Assembly (NCBI GenBank): GCA_011389745.1
Contig: JAABTQ010000001.1
Coordinates: 204,497 to 268,496 of the forward strand
DNA from: Desulfobacteraceae bacterium
Lineage (GTDB): Bacteria; Desulfobacterota; Desulfobacteria; Desulfobacterales; SKZT01
Reading direction: 5' to 3'
Length of the DNA stretch: 64,000 nt
Shown here: piece by piece, positions 1 to 9,476 of the stretch
How the letters are laid out: each line of letters begins with the position of its first letter
Position numbering within the stretch: the stretch's first letter is position 1
Made by a program: the position numbers and the translations under genes
Notes under the pieces: model-generated
Told to the model about the DNA's origin: nothing
Database searches by the model: none
What the model saw: the letters and a program-made list of their open reading frames with translations, nothing else

Positions 1-1794
1 AATTTCCTTATCGATGACAGCCACTTCTTTCTTTTTCCAGGCTACAGCATCTACAGGACAGGCTTTAAAACATAACCCGCACATTGTGCATAGCTCGGGA
101 TTTACTTCAAAATCAAGAAGATTCACACAGCGCTTGGCCGGACATTTTTTTTCATAAATATGCGCTTCATATTCATTACGAAAATAACGGAGCGTGGAAA
201 GAACCGGGTTTGGACCGGTCTGACCCAAACCGCATAGGGAGGATTCCTTGATTACATATGAGAGTTCCTCCATTTTTTGGATATCTTCCGGCTCACCCCT
301 TCCATCACAAATTTTTACCAAAAGCTCCTGAAGTCTTCTTGTCCCCTCCCTGCATGGTGTGCATTTGCCACAGGATTCATCCTGAATAAAGTCCATAAAA
401 AAGCGCGCCATGTCTACCATACACGTATGGTCATCCATAACAATGACACCTCCGGAGCCCATGATTGCACCGACTTTAGCGATTTCCTCAAAATCAACCG
501 GCGTGTCCAGGTGTTCTTCAGGTATGCATCCTCCCGAAGGTCCTCCCAGCTGAACGGCTTTGAACTTCCGCTTTCTTGGAATCCCTCCGCCGACATCGTA
601 GATAAGCTCCCTTAAAGGCGTGCCCATGGGAACTTCCACCAAACCGATATTGTTGACATCACCGGAGATGGCAAACACTTTGGTCCCTTTGCTGGTTTCC
701 GTTCCGACACTTGCGTACCATGTGCCACCTTTAATCATAATCTGGGACACATTGGCAAAGGTTTCAACGTTATTTAAAATGGTTGGTTTTTCCCAAAGGC
801 CTTTATGGGCCGGAAAGGGCGGGCGAGGACGAGGCATCCCCCGTTTTCCCTCTATCGAACGCATCAGAGCCGTTTCTTCTCCACAAACAAACGCACCGGC
901 TCCCTGATAAATCTCAACATCAAAATCAAAACCTGAACCTAAGATATCCTTTCCCAAAAGCCCGTGTTCCCGGGCATCTTTGATGGCAAGGCCCAGTCGC
1001 TTTACAGCCAGAGGATATTCGGTACGGCAATAGACATAACCTCTATGGGAATCAATCGCTTTTGCGGCAATAACCATACCTTCAACCACAGCGTGAGGAT
1101 CAGCTTCAAGGATACTTCTGTCCATGAAAGCTCCGGGGTCACCTTCATCAGCATTGCACAGGACATATTTAACATCTCCCGGGCTCTGCCTGGCAAAACC
1201 CCATTTAATACCTGTGGGAAATCCCGCACCCCCTCGTCCTCTAAGGCCTGAAATTTTCATTTGCTCGATAATATCTTCAGGGGTCATTTCCGTAAGAGCC
1301 TTGGCAAGACCTTTGTAACCATCCCTGGCAATGTAGTCATCTATGGATTCGGGATTTATAATGCCTTTATTTCGAAGGGCCCTGGGCAACTGATTGTGAA
1401 AAAAAGGAATATCGTCCTGGCGGGGAATACGCTTTTTGGTTACCGGATCCTTAAAAAGAAGCCTTTCAAGCGGTGTCTTTTTGAGCACCTGAGATTCGAT
1501 CAGTTCAGGAACATCCTCGGGCTTTATTTTCTCATAGAAAATTCCCTCGGGTTGTACCACCATGATCGGCCCTAATGCACAAAATCCATTACATCCTGTC
1601 TCAACCACTTTGACCGTGTTTTCCAAGCCCCTTGCCTTAACTTCGTTTCTAGCGACATCAATGACCTTAATACTTCCTGTTGCGTGGCATCCGGTACCAC
1701 CACAAATGAGCAGGTCGGTCCTGCCCTCTTTCATCAGCTCTCCGGCTGCTTTTTCCTGAAGCTTTTTAAGGCCATCCACGGATAATTTCACCAT
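1..1794 (-). CDS. nuoF: NADH-binding NuoF-like flavoprotein subunit, 3' end outside window
   Basis: This is the FMN/NADH-binding subunit of a complex I-type or electron-bifurcating oxidoreductase; 598 codons are visible and the C-terminus is cut by the window edge. In order: a thioredoxin-like [2Fe-2S] domain (C31, C36, C68, C72), a Rossmann-type flavin/NADH core with the glycine-rich motif GLRGRGGAGFPTG near residue 185, an SLBB region, a [4Fe-4S] motif CGKCTPCREGT, and a ferredoxin motif CTMCGLCFKACP just before the edge. A fused N-terminal 2Fe-2S domain and C-terminal ferredoxin are typical of HydB-type subunits of soluble bifurcating hydrogenases and of related NADH:acceptor modules rather than of plain NuoF. 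The ATG has GGAGAG upstream. The next gene downstream, not visible, would decide the complex. Confidence 0.93.
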   Translation of the reverse strand, partial: MVKLSVDGLKKLQEKAAGELMKEGRTDLLICGGTGCHATGSIKVIDVARNEVKARGLENTVKVVETGCNGFCALGPIMVVQPEGIFYEKIKPEDVPELIESQVLKKTPLERLLFKDPVTKKRIPRQDDIPFFHNQLPRALRNKGIINPESIDDYIARDGYKGLAKALTEMTPEDIIEQMKISGLRGRGGAGFPTGIKWGFARQSPGDVKYVLCNADEGDPGAFMDRSILEADPHAVVEGMVIAAKAIDSHRGYVYCRTEYPLAVKRLGLAIKDAREHGLLGKDILGSGFDFDVEIYQGAGAFVCGEETALMRSIEGKRGMPRPRPPFPAHKGLWEKPTILNNVETFANVSQIMIKGGTWYASVGTETSKGTKVFAISGDVNNIGLVEVPMGTPLRELIYDVGGGIPRKRKFKAVQLGGPSGGCIPEEHLDTPVDFEEIAKVGAIMGSGGVIVMDDHTCMVDMARFFMDFIQDESCGKCTPCREGTRRLQELLVKICDGRGEPEDIQKMEELSYVIKESSLCGLGQTGPNPVLSTLRYFRNEYEAHIYEKKCPAKRCVNLLDFEVNPELCTMCGLCFKACPVDAVAWKKKEVAVIDKEI

Positions 1795-1813
1795 ATTTTT
1801 CTCTCCTTCGATA

Positions 1814-2167
1814 TTACCAGGATCCATCCAGTCCCCTGAGGCCGGTCATGTAAAGTCGTCCACAAGCCACAAAAAGGGAAAAACGGGTGCTGAGAAGAGG
1901 CATGTTATGTCTTTTTGCAGTTTCAACAACCTCTTCTTCAGGCCTTTTTCCCCTCACAAAAACAATCGCCTCCACCCCGGCTTTCATGGCGGCATCAACT
2001 ACATCAACCTTGATTAAACCTGTTAGCAGTACAGCACCTTTGGTTCTTAGCTTCAAAATGTCATCAATCAAATCAGCGCCCCCTGCGATGGTTACATCTT
2101 TATGCAACTGTTCTTCACCATAAAGGACTTCGGCTTTCAGCTCATCTTTCAGATCCGATAATTGCAC
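1814..2167 (-). CDS. DRTGG-domain protein
   Basis: A 117-aa soluble protein that resembles the DRTGG domain (the N-terminal domain of HPr kinase and of some phosphotransacetylases): alternating strand/helix pattern, GGADLIDD near residue 30 and a central VLLTG...GVEAIVFVRGKRP segment. I infer a GTG start because GGGGA lies just upstream. It sits between the NuoE-like and NuoF-like genes, with 19 bp to the latter. DRTGG proteins recur inside operons for NADH-linked [FeFe]-hydrogenase-type modules, so it is probably an accessory or regulatory factor of that complex. No catalytic residues can be named. Confidence 0.8.
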   Translation of the reverse strand: MQLSDLKDELKAEVLYGEEQLHKDVTIAGGADLIDDILKLRTKGAVLLTGLIKVDVVDAAMKAGVEAIVFVRGKRPEEEVVETAKRHNMPLLSTRFSLFVACGRLYMTGLRGLDGSW

Positions 2168-2223
2168 ACAATCCCCTTTTTTGTTCGCAGACGTCCATAT
2201 GGAAAAGTGACTCCGCCTTTTGC

Positions 2224-2718
2224 CTATTGATAATTCTCAAGAATGTCAATGATTTTGTCGGATTTCACATCCCCGAGGGTATCGTGGCCAATGACTATTA
2301 CAGGTGCCAAACCACAGGCCCCCAGGCATCGCACTGATTCAAGAGAAAACCGTCGGTCCTCGGAAGTTTCGCCTTCCGCAACCTTGAAAGTATAACTGAT
2401 CCGGTCCATAACCTCTTTGATACCCTTGACATAACAGGCAGTACCCATACAAATTTTAATAACATGTCTTCCCTTGGGTACAAATGAGAATAGAGAATAA
2501 AAGGAGGCAACCCCGTAAACAGAGCTTCTGGGAAGATTCAGCCCGTAGCTGATATAGTCAATCATTTCCAAAGGAAGATATCCGACAACATCTTGGGACA
2601 TTCTCAACACCGTAATCACGGCGCCCGGAGTGTTGCGATGGTCGGCAATGATTTGATCGATATCAACCCACATTTGTTCTGTAATGTCCGGATGTTCTGG
2701 CTTTATACTCAATGCCAT
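2224..2718 (-). CDS. nuoE: NuoE-like [2Fe-2S] subunit
   Basis: This is the thioredoxin-like [2Fe-2S] subunit that accompanies the NuoF-like flavoprotein and relays electrons from FMN. The family pattern is clear: an N-terminal helical bundle, then CMGTACYVKG giving the first cysteine pair and CLGACGLAP giving the second. I chose the ATG at 2718 (MALSIKPEH) because GGGAG lies 8 nt upstream; an upstream in-frame start at 2745 lacks a good Shine-Dalgarno. At 164 residues the protein has normal length. It is the first gene of the minus-strand operon with the DRTGG and NuoF-like genes. NuoE/HydC/HoxE-type subunits cannot be told apart from this sequence alone. Confidence 0.92.
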   Translation of the reverse strand: MALSIKPEHPDITEQMWVDIDQIIADHRNTPGAVITVLRMSQDVVGYLPLEMIDYISYGLNLPRSSVYGVASFYSLFSFVPKGRHVIKICMGTACYVKGIKEVMDRISYTFKVAEGETSEDRRFSLESVRCLGACGLAPVIVIGHDTLGDVKSDKIIDILENYQ

Positions 2719-2854
2719 ATGCCAATCTCCCTTTTGCTGTTGCAAGATCGGTCGATCCTGCCCTTATTTAATATTTTCTCACCATTATTTCAAAAGCTCA
2801 CGAAATCAATGGAGAGCACCATCAAACCGACTGGAATTACATCGGACTTCTTTA

Positions 2855-2892
2855 TTTTAGTCAGTTAAAATTTCTTTTTTACCTGACTAAAA
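2855..2892. promoter_or_regulatory. 10-bp perfect inverted repeat, operator-like
   Basis: TTTTAGTCAG (2855-2864) is perfectly repeated in inverse orientation as CTGACTAAAA (2883-2892) with 18 bp between. It lies in the gap between the divergent nuoE-like and guaB genes, about 137 bp upstream of the nuoE-like start. Two half-sites about 2.7 helical turns apart (28 bp arm to arm) suit a dimeric regulator. It does not match the Rex operator pattern. An RNA hairpin is also possible. Confidence 0.4.
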
Positions 2893-2966
2893 CCATCGGG
2901 GACTATTCCATAATTTGTTATAAATGTCAATCAAACATCAGTTAAAAATTCAAATAATTAACTTGC

Positions 2967-2995
2967 TTGACTCTATGGCCACCCTGGTTTATGAA
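2967..2995 (+). promoter_or_regulatory. Probable sigma-70 promoter of guaB-dnaE
   Basis: TTGACT at 2967-2972 and TATGAA at 2990-2995 are separated by 17 bp and lie about 100 bp upstream of the guaB start. The rest of the 2746-3081 gap holds the inverted repeat at 2855-2892 and no gene I can support. Confidence 0.45.
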
Positions 2996-3099
2996 TGCCC
3001 TTATTCTTTTAAAACACTCTTGCCCTCACCCGCCTCGCTGCTGTATGATAAAAAATTTTCTGATGTAACTGTGTCAAACAATTGTATGGAGGTACTGTT

Positions 3100-4566
3100 A
3101 TGGTAATCATACCCCCTGAAGAAGGGTATTCATTTGATGACGTTATGCTTTTGCCCAATTATTCGGATGTGCTTCCAAAGGATGTCAACGTCCAAACCCG
3201 ATTAACCCGTAACATTGCATTGAATATTCCTTTAGTCAGTGCCGCCATGGATACGGTTACTGAAGCACGCACTGCCATTACCATGGCCCGCGAAGGAGGC
3301 TTGGGTTTTATTCATCGGAATATGAGCATTAAAAATCAAGCCATGAATATCGATCAGGTAAAAAAGTCCGAAAGCGGTATGATCATTGATCCGGTCACAA
3401 TTTATCCTGAACAATCCGTTCAAGAAGTTCTCAAAGTGATGGAAAAATATCGGATTTCAGGACTCCCTGTTATCCAAGGCGACCAGTTGGTCGGCATTGT
3501 CACCAACAGGGATCTTAGGTTTGAGAGCAACATGAATAAAAAGGTTTCAGAGGTAATGACCAAAGAAAACCTGGTAACCGTTCGGGAAGGAATCACACTG
3601 GAAGACTCTAAAAAGCTTTTGCATGAACATCGAATAGAAAAGCTTCTGGTGGTTGACGGCCAGGGGCGCTTGAAAGGAATGATTACCATAAAAGACATTG
3701 AGAAAGTCAAAAAATACCCCAATGCGTGCAAAGATCATATGGGGCGGCTCAGGGTAGGAGGGGCTGTCGGAGTCGGCGAAGATATGATGCCTCGGGCAGA
3801 AGCTTTAATAAAAGCCGGCGTTGATGTGCTATTAATCGACACTTCCCATGGACATACCAAGAACGTTATTGATGCTGTCAAGCGAATTAAACATACTTTT
3901 TCCGATGTTGATTTGATTGCCGGTAATATTGCCGCTTCAAAAGGAGCTGAAGACTTGATTAAGGCCGGGGTTGATGCTGTAAAAGTCGGGATTGGGCCGG
4001 GGTCTATCTGTACAACCCGAATTGTTGCAGGCGTTGGTGTTCCTCAACTGACGGCAATTATGAATTGCCGGTCGGTATCTGCCAAAACAGGTGTACCAAT
4101 TATAGCAGATGGCGGGATAAAGTTTTCAGGTGATCTGACAAAAGCTATTGGCGCAGGTGCCCATTCTGTCATGATCGGGGGGCTTTTTGGGGGTACCGAA
4201 GAAAGTCCGGGAGAAACCATCTTTTTCCAGGGAAGAAGCTATAAGGTTTATCGCGGAATGGGTTCCCTGGAAGCGATGCAACAAGGAAGCAAAGACAGGT
4301 ATTATCAAGGGGATACCAGCGAAGATAACGACAAGATGGTACCCGAGGGTATTGTGGGAAGGGTTCCCTACAGGGGATCTTTATCGGGAAATGTATATCA
4401 GCTTATCGGAGGACTCAAGGCGGGTATGGGATACGTGGGAGCACGGACACTGGATGAATTGCGGGAAAAAGCCCGGTTTATAAAAATCACCGCTGCGGGT
4501 TTGAGAGAAAGCCATGTACACGATGTGATCATTACTAAAGAAGCACCGAACTACAGGTTGGATTGA
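3100..4566 (+). CDS. guaB: IMP dehydrogenase
   Basis: GuaB oxidises IMP to XMP with NAD+, the committed step to GMP. The 488-aa product has the TIM-barrel catalytic domain interrupted by a CBS pair (about residues 95-205), the catalytic loop GPGSICTTR with the nucleophilic cysteine near residue 304, the IMP-binding [10 protein letters not shown] segment, and the flap with its YRGMGS...YRG region. The ATG at 3100 has GGAGG 7 nt upstream; an upstream in-frame TTG at 3082 lies before that Shine-Dalgarno and is rejected. dnaE begins 2 nt after the stop codon, so the two are almost certainly co-transcribed. No guaA follows, unlike the common guaB-guaA order. Confidence 0.97.
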   Translation: MVIIPPEEGYSFDDVMLLPNYSDVLPKDVNVQTRLTRNIALNIPLVSAAMDTVTEARTAITMAREGGLGFIHRNMSIKNQAMNIDQVKKSESGMIIDPVTIYPEQSVQEVLKVMEKYRISGLPVIQGDQLVGIVTNRDLRFESNMNKKVSEVMTKENLVTVREGITLEDSKKLLHEHRIEKLLVVDGQGRLKGMITIKDIEKVKKYPNACKDHMGRLRVGGAVGVGEDMMPRAEALIKAGVDVLLIDTSHGHTKNVIDAVKRIKHTFSDVDLIAGNIAASKGAEDLIKAGVDAVKVGIGPGSICTTRIVAGVGVPQLTAIMNCRSVSAKTGVPIIADGGIKFSGDLTKAIGAGAHSVMIGGLFGGTEESPGETIFFQGRSYKVYRGMGSLEAMQQGSKDRYYQGDTSEDNDKMVPEGIVGRVPYRGSLSGNVYQLIGGLKAGMGYVGARTLDELREKARFIKITAAGLRESHVHDVIITKEAPNYRLD

Positions 4567-4568
4567 TC

Positions 4569-7500
4569 ATGAATTTGATAACTAAGGATTTTGTCCATCT
4601 TCATGTACATACTCAGTACAGCCTTCTGGATGGAGCCATTCGGTTAGATCGTCTTATGCAACGGTGCAAAGACTTCGACATGGGGTCGGTGGCGATAACC
4701 GACCATGGCACTATGTTCGGAGTGGTGGAATTTTACGAAAAGGCTAACGCTTCACAAATAAAGCCTGTTATTGGTTGTGAATGCTATATAGCCCCACGAA
4801 GTCTCAAGGACAAAACACCTCTTGATAAAGAAGGTATGTCTCATCTGGTCCTTTTGGCCCAAAACCAGGAAGGGTATCAAAATCTTTGTAAACTGAATAC
4901 CATAGCACAGTTAGATGGTTTCTACTATAAACCGAGAATAGATAAAGAAATGCTTAAAACCCATAGTCATGGGCTTATCGCGCTTTCGGCATGTTTGCAT
5001 GGAGAGATTGCCTCCCATCTGATACACGGCCGGGTGGAAAAAGCTGATGAGGCAGCCCTTTTTTATCAAAACCTTTTTGGAGAGAATAACTTTTTTTTAG
5101 AAGTGCAAAACAACGGCATCGATATCCAGGAGAAGGTCAACAAGGGACTTCTGGATATTAGCCGACGGTTGTCCATTCCTCTGGTGGCCAGCAATGACTG
5201 CCATTATCTGGACAAGGATGATGTTCGGGCCCATGATGTGCTTTTGTGCATCCAGACCGGAAAGGTCATCCATGATGACAAACGCTTGAAGTTTCGAACA
5301 GATCAATTGTATTTCAAATCAAAAGAGGAGATGTGCGAATATTTCTGCGACTATCCCGGCGCCATTGAAAACACTGTGGAGATTGCCAACCGGTGCCATG
5401 TGGAATTTGATTTCAAGAATTACCATTTCCCCAAATTTGAAACGCCGCCGGAAGAAACCCCGGATTCATTATTTGAAAAAGAAGCATTAAAGGGTTTTGA
5501 GCGAGTTATGGAAAAAATTCGCAAGAAAATATCCGATGTGGATGAATCCATTTATAAAAACCGGCTGGATTATGAAATATCCGTGATAAAATCCATGGGC
5601 TTTACGGGCTATTTCTTAATTGTTGCTGATTTTATCCGCTATGCAAAAATCAGCAAAATTCCGGTAGGGCCAGGTCGTGGTTCTGCCGCTGGAAGTCTTG
5701 TGGCTTATTGCCTGGGCATTACCGATCTCGACCCACTTGAGTACGGGTTAATTTTTGAACGGTTTTTAAATCCCTCCCGAATCAGTATGCCTGATATCGA
5801 TGTTGATTTTTGTATTAACGGACGGGAGGATGTTTTTAAATACGTGGTCAAAAAATATGGTGGCGGGGATTATGTTGCCCAGATTATTACATTCGGAAAA
5901 TTAAAAACCAGGGCGGTGATTCGGGATGTAGGGCGTGCACTTGGAATTGCCCTTAAGGAAGTGGATGCCATTGCAAAAATGGTTCCGGATGTGCTGGGTA
6001 TCAAACTCAAAGATGCCTTGCAGCAGGAACCCAAATTAAGACAATTGGCGGAAGAAAGAGCGGATATAGACGATCTGATCCAGATTTGTCTGGTTCTTGA
6101 AGGGCTTCCGAGGCATGCTTCGACTCATGCAGCGGGTGTAGTCATTGGTGATAAACCCCTTGTGAACTATATGCCTCTTTTCAAAGGAAAAAAAGGGGAA
6201 GTGGTCACTCAGTTTGATATGAAATTCGTGGAGAAAATCGGCCTGGTTAAGTTCGATTTTCTTGGACTTCGAAACCTGACGGTGATTGAAAAAACATTAA
6301 CGCTCCTCGAAAAGCAAGGCAAAACCCCTCCTGATCTGACTGAAATTGATATGGAGGATGTCAAAACCTACGAGTTGCTTTCCGGGGGTGACACCACCGG
6401 CGTATTTCAGCTTGAGAGTTCAGGGATGAAAGATCTTCTGGTTCGTCTCAAACCGGCTTGTTTTGCCGATATTATTGCGCTTGTGGCCCTTTACCGTCCG
6501 GGCCCATTAGACAGCGGTATGGTGGATGAATTTGTAGAAAGAAAACATGGCCGAAAAGCCGTAGAATACCTTGTGCCTCAATTGGAACCGATCCTGAAAG
6601 AAACTTATGGGGTTATCGCATACCAGGAACAGGTGATGAAAATTGCCGGAGATTTGGCCAACTATACCATGGCCGATGCCGATCAACTTCGAAAAGCCAT
6701 GGGAAAGAAAATGCAGGCTGCGATGGTCCAACACCGCGAACTTTTCATGAAAGGAGCGCAGGAAAATCAAATACCCGGAGAAAAGGCCAAACAAATTTAT
6801 GACCTGATGGAAACCTTTGGAAGGTATGGCTTTAACAAATCCCACAGCGCTGCCTATGCTCTTATTTCCTACCAAACGGGCTATCTGAAGGCCCATTACC
6901 CCGTTGAGTTCATGGCTGCATTGCTCACCAGTGAAATGCATTCCACCGATGGCGTGGTCAAGTTTATTGCTGAATGTCGAAATCATAATGTGCAGGTGCT
7001 TCCCCCGGATGTCAACGAAAGTGAAAAAGAATTTATTGTCATAGATCAGAAAATCCGGTTTGGCCTGCTTGCGGTAAAAAATATCGGTGAAGGAGCTATT
7101 GAAACAATTGTCGAAGCCCGCAAAGAAGGTAATTTTATATCCCTGTTTGATTTTTGTCAGCGTGTGGATTTGAGAAAGGTCAACAAACGAGTGGTGGAAG
7201 CATTGATCCGATGTGGAGCATTTGATTCCACCGGGGTTTACAGGTCGCAAATGATGGCTGTTTTAGAGGAAGCTATCGATTTTGGTCAAAGGGTTCAGCG
7301 GGAGCGAACCGATCCCCAGTTGGGCCTGTTTGATATAAAAGGCAATGAACCTTCCCTGATTAATACCCCTCCGTTTCCCAATATTACCGAGTGGAATCAA
7401 AAACAGCTTCTGGCAAATGAAAAAGATTCGCTGGGCTTTTATATCAGTGGGCATCCTTTAGGCGAATATGAAGATATTCTTGATAAATTTACCAGTACCG

Positions 7501-8090
7501 ATACCCTGACCATTCAGGAAATTGCCGACAAAACAGCGATCCGTATCGGAGGGATGGTGAAAGAAGTCAAGGTGATCCGCACAAAAAAAGGTGATCCCAT
7601 GGCATTTGTTACGCTCGAAGATATGCATGGTTCGTTAGAAATAACGGTATTTACTTCCCTTTATGAGGATGCAAGCTCATTGTTGGTGGAGAATAATGCT
7701 GTACTCGTACAAGGACAGGTGCAAAAAGATGAAAAATCCATTAAAATTTTAGCTGATTCAATCATTCCCATGGACAAGGCCGAGGAAACCTGGACCGCCA
7801 ACATTCATTTGGACCTGGATATATCCAGCGTAGAAAAACATCATCTGCTGCAACTTCAGGAGATACTTAAAAAATATCCCGGTTCATGTGACGTCTATTT
7901 GCATTTGAGAAATCCTGGGAAGTCGGATATAATCCTTGGATTGCCAAAAACCATGACGATTAAAGCGGGAGTCAATCTGACCCGGGAAATCAAAGCTTTG
8001 TTAGGCTATAATGCCATAGAAACAATATGTTCCGAGGCTACCTGCAGCAACATGCGCTTTAATTCCAATAAATATCCAAAAAGACAATAA
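4569..8090 (+). CDS. dnaE: DNA polymerase III alpha subunit
   Basis: The replicative polymerase subunit, DnaE1 type, 1173 aa, normal for the family. The N-terminal PHP domain opens with HLHVHTQYSLLDG; the palm carries PDIDVDF near residues 407-413 with two catalytic aspartates and the third in KFDFLGLRNL near 561. The C-terminal part includes the helix-hairpin-helix region and an OB fold (VRIGGMVKEVKVIRTKKG-like strand pattern around residue 1000). An in-frame TTG at 4563 overlaps guaB, but the ATG at 4569 is preferred. The start follows the guaB stop by 2 nt without a strong Shine-Dalgarno, suggesting translational coupling. Confidence 0.97.
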   Translation: MNLITKDFVHLHVHTQYSLLDGAIRLDRLMQRCKDFDMGSVAITDHGTMFGVVEFYEKANASQIKPVIGCECYIAPRSLKDKTPLDKEGMSHLVLLAQNQEGYQNLCKLNTIAQLDGFYYKPRIDKEMLKTHSHGLIALSACLHGEIASHLIHGRVEKADEAALFYQNLFGENNFFLEVQNNGIDIQEKVNKGLLDISRRLSIPLVASNDCHYLDKDDVRAHDVLLCIQTGKVIHDDKRLKFRTDQLYFKSKEEMCEYFCDYPGAIENTVEIANRCHVEFDFKNYHFPKFETPPEETPDSLFEKEALKGFERVMEKIRKKISDVDESIYKNRLDYEISVIKSMGFTGYFLIVADFIRYAKISKIPVGPGRGSAAGSLVAYCLGITDLDPLEYGLIFERFLNPSRISMPDIDVDFCINGREDVFKYVVKKYGGGDYVAQIITFGKLKTRAVIRDVGRALGIALKEVDAIAKMVPDVLGIKLKDALQQEPKLRQLAEERADIDDLIQICLVLEGLPRHASTHAAGVVIGDKPLVNYMPLFKGKKGEVVTQFDMKFVEKIGLVKFDFLGLRNLTVIEKTLTLLEKQGKTPPDLTEIDMEDVKTYELLSGGDTTGVFQLESSGMKDLLVRLKPACFADIIALVALYRPGPLDSGMVDEFVERKHGRKAVEYLVPQLEPILKETYGVIAYQEQVMKIAGDLANYTMADADQLRKAMGKKMQAAMVQHRELFMKGAQENQIPGEKAKQIYDLMETFGRYGFNKSHSAAYALISYQTGYLKAHYPVEFMAALLTSEMHSTDGVVKFIAECRNHNVQVLPPDVNESEKEFIVIDQKIRFGLLAVKNIGEGAIETIVEARKEGNFISLFDFCQRVDLRKVNKRVVEALIRCGAFDSTGVYRSQMMAVLEEAIDFGQRVQRERTDPQLGLFDIKGNEPSLINTPPFPNITEWNQKQLLANEKDSLGFYISGHPLGEYEDILDKFTSTDTLTIQEIADKTAIRIGGMVKEVKVIRTKKGDPMAFVTLEDMHGSLEITVFTSLYEDASSLLVENNAVLVQGQVQKDEKSIKILADSIIPMDKAEETWTANIHLDLDISSVEKHHLLQLQEILKKYPGSCDVYLHLRNPGKSDIILGLPKTMTIKAGVNLTREIKALLGYNAIETICSEATCSNMRFNSNKYPKRQ

Positions 8091-8135
8091 ATATCGTTCA
8101 AACACGGAGTTAAAGGTTGGGAAAAACTTTTGGCA

Positions 8136-8370
8136 TGTCATTCTGAGGGAGCAACTCGCAGTGGTTGATTGGTTAAAAGAATATTTTTCCCTTATGTTGA
8201 TTAAAACCATGGCGACCGAAGAATCTACGGATTCAAGCCGGCACTGAAAATCAGTTCTGATATGCAGTGGCGGAAAAGACAGACCATGCTTCCGGAAACG
8301 AAAGATTCTTCGTCGGCCAATAATGTTGTGCCAAACAACAAAGTACGGAATCAGCCTCCTCAGAATGACA
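8136..8370. repeat. MITE-like repeat, full copy A (235 bp)
   Basis: Bounded by TGTCATTCTGAG (8136) and its exact inverse CTCAGAATGACA (ending 8370). Inside are the subrepeats GCGACCGAAGAATCT and AAGATTCTTCGTCGGCC. It is nearly the same length and arrangement as 29946-30181. A further right-end fragment (CTCAGAATGAC, 8412-8422) follows. The 8091-8483 gap holds nothing else I can support. Confidence 0.85.
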
Positions 8371-8483
8371 GAGGTCGAGCAATTAAACGCCCAAAGGGCA
8401 TTGTTAGCCTCCTCAGAATGACGGTTAAGATCATAACTCATTAAAAACAATATGAGTTAAGGATTAAAAATATGGGGTTGTAA

Positions 8484-9476
8484 ATGATCAAAATTAACAG
8501 TCGGTTTTATATATCGCTGTTGATAGTGTTGTTTTTTGTTTTTGGCTGTGCTCACCACAAAAAGCTGCCTGTGGAGCCTTCCCTGACGATTTATGCGGCC
8601 CGGGATGATTCCGATTCTTTGTTACTAAGATATGCCCCCTTATTTCTCACCTATGATTTTCAAAAAACTTATAATCGTATAGGCAGGCCCGAAGCGAGAA
8701 AAAATGAAAACGGAAAAATCAATATTTTCGTCAATTCTGAAAAGCCGGTCATATATACGCTGGAAAGAACCTTTTCAACAAGCAGGGGCTCATATACCAA
8801 CCTGATATACCGGGTACATTTTCCAAGAGTGCCTTTCAGCCTGATTCCGTTTAATTTGACCGCGGGAAACAACGTCGGCCTTATTGTGGTGATCACGCTG
8901 GATCATCAGCTAAATCCCCTCTTGTTTTCCACAGTGCACACATGCGGCTGTTACCTGGCCATTGTCTCCGCATCGGATCTTCCTGAAAGTGCGCTTCCTC
9001 AATGCTGGAAAGAAAAACCCCTGAATGTTTATGGGGAGGTGCTGCCGGCGGTTTTGGACTTCAGAGACAAGGAAAATTCCCGGTTATTGGTGCATTTACG
9101 TCCACAGGTGCATCGGGTGATGAATTTGGAAATTGTTGACGATCAAAAGCTTGAAGCTTCCCCATATTTCAGGATTATATCAGCTTCCTTGGCTCCGGTC
9201 GAAAAGTTGGAAGAGCTTTCGGTGAATAATGATAACATCAGTTTTTTTTATAATGCAGGGCTGTTACAAGGACATGTCAGGGGATCGATCAAGCCCTGGG
9301 AAACCATGTTTTTAAGTCTGATTAGCCTCGACTTGTTTGTAGGGGCGGACAAGGCCTATGATGATCCTCAAAAAACGGGAAACCCCTTTTATACCAGTTT
9401 AAAGCCCTGGAACCGCAATAAGAGCAATATGTGGTATTTTGCTGATTTTCTTAAATTTTGGGGATGGGGACTTTAG
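8484..9476 (+). CDS. Hypothetical lipoprotein
   Basis: I do not recognise this 330-aa protein. It begins with a signal peptide ending in a lipobox (LLIVLFFVFGC, cysteine near residue 22), so it should be lipid-anchored after export. The mature part is mostly beta-rich, with a cysteine pair in THTCGCYL near residue 155 and aromatic residues clustered at the C-terminus (KFWGWGL). GGGG occurs about 7 nt before the ATG. It stands alone: the preceding gap holds the repeat element, and its stop overlaps the convergent hydrolase gene by 4 nt. Confidence 0.8.
   Translation: MIKINSRFYISLLIVLFFVFGCAHHKKLPVEPSLTIYAARDDSDSLLLRYAPLFLTYDFQKTYNRIGRPEARKNENGKINIFVNSEKPVIYTLERTFSTSRGSYTNLIYRVHFPRVPFSLIPFNLTAGNNVGLIVVITLDHQLNPLLFSTVHTCGCYLAIVSASDLPESALPQCWKEKPLNVYGEVLPAVLDFRDKENSRLLVHLRPQVHRVMNLEIVDDQKLEASPYFRIISASLAPVEKLEELSVNNDNISFFYNAGLLQGHVRGSIKPWETMFLSLISLDLFVGADKAYDDPQKTGNPFYTSLKPWNRNKSNMWYFADFLKFWGWGL

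Noticed and set aside
6507-7250. A 247-codon open frame on the minus strand inside dnaE
   Set aside because: It is fully antisense to the conserved catalytic part of dnaE, with no Shine-Dalgarno or recognisable domain. It is a shadow frame.
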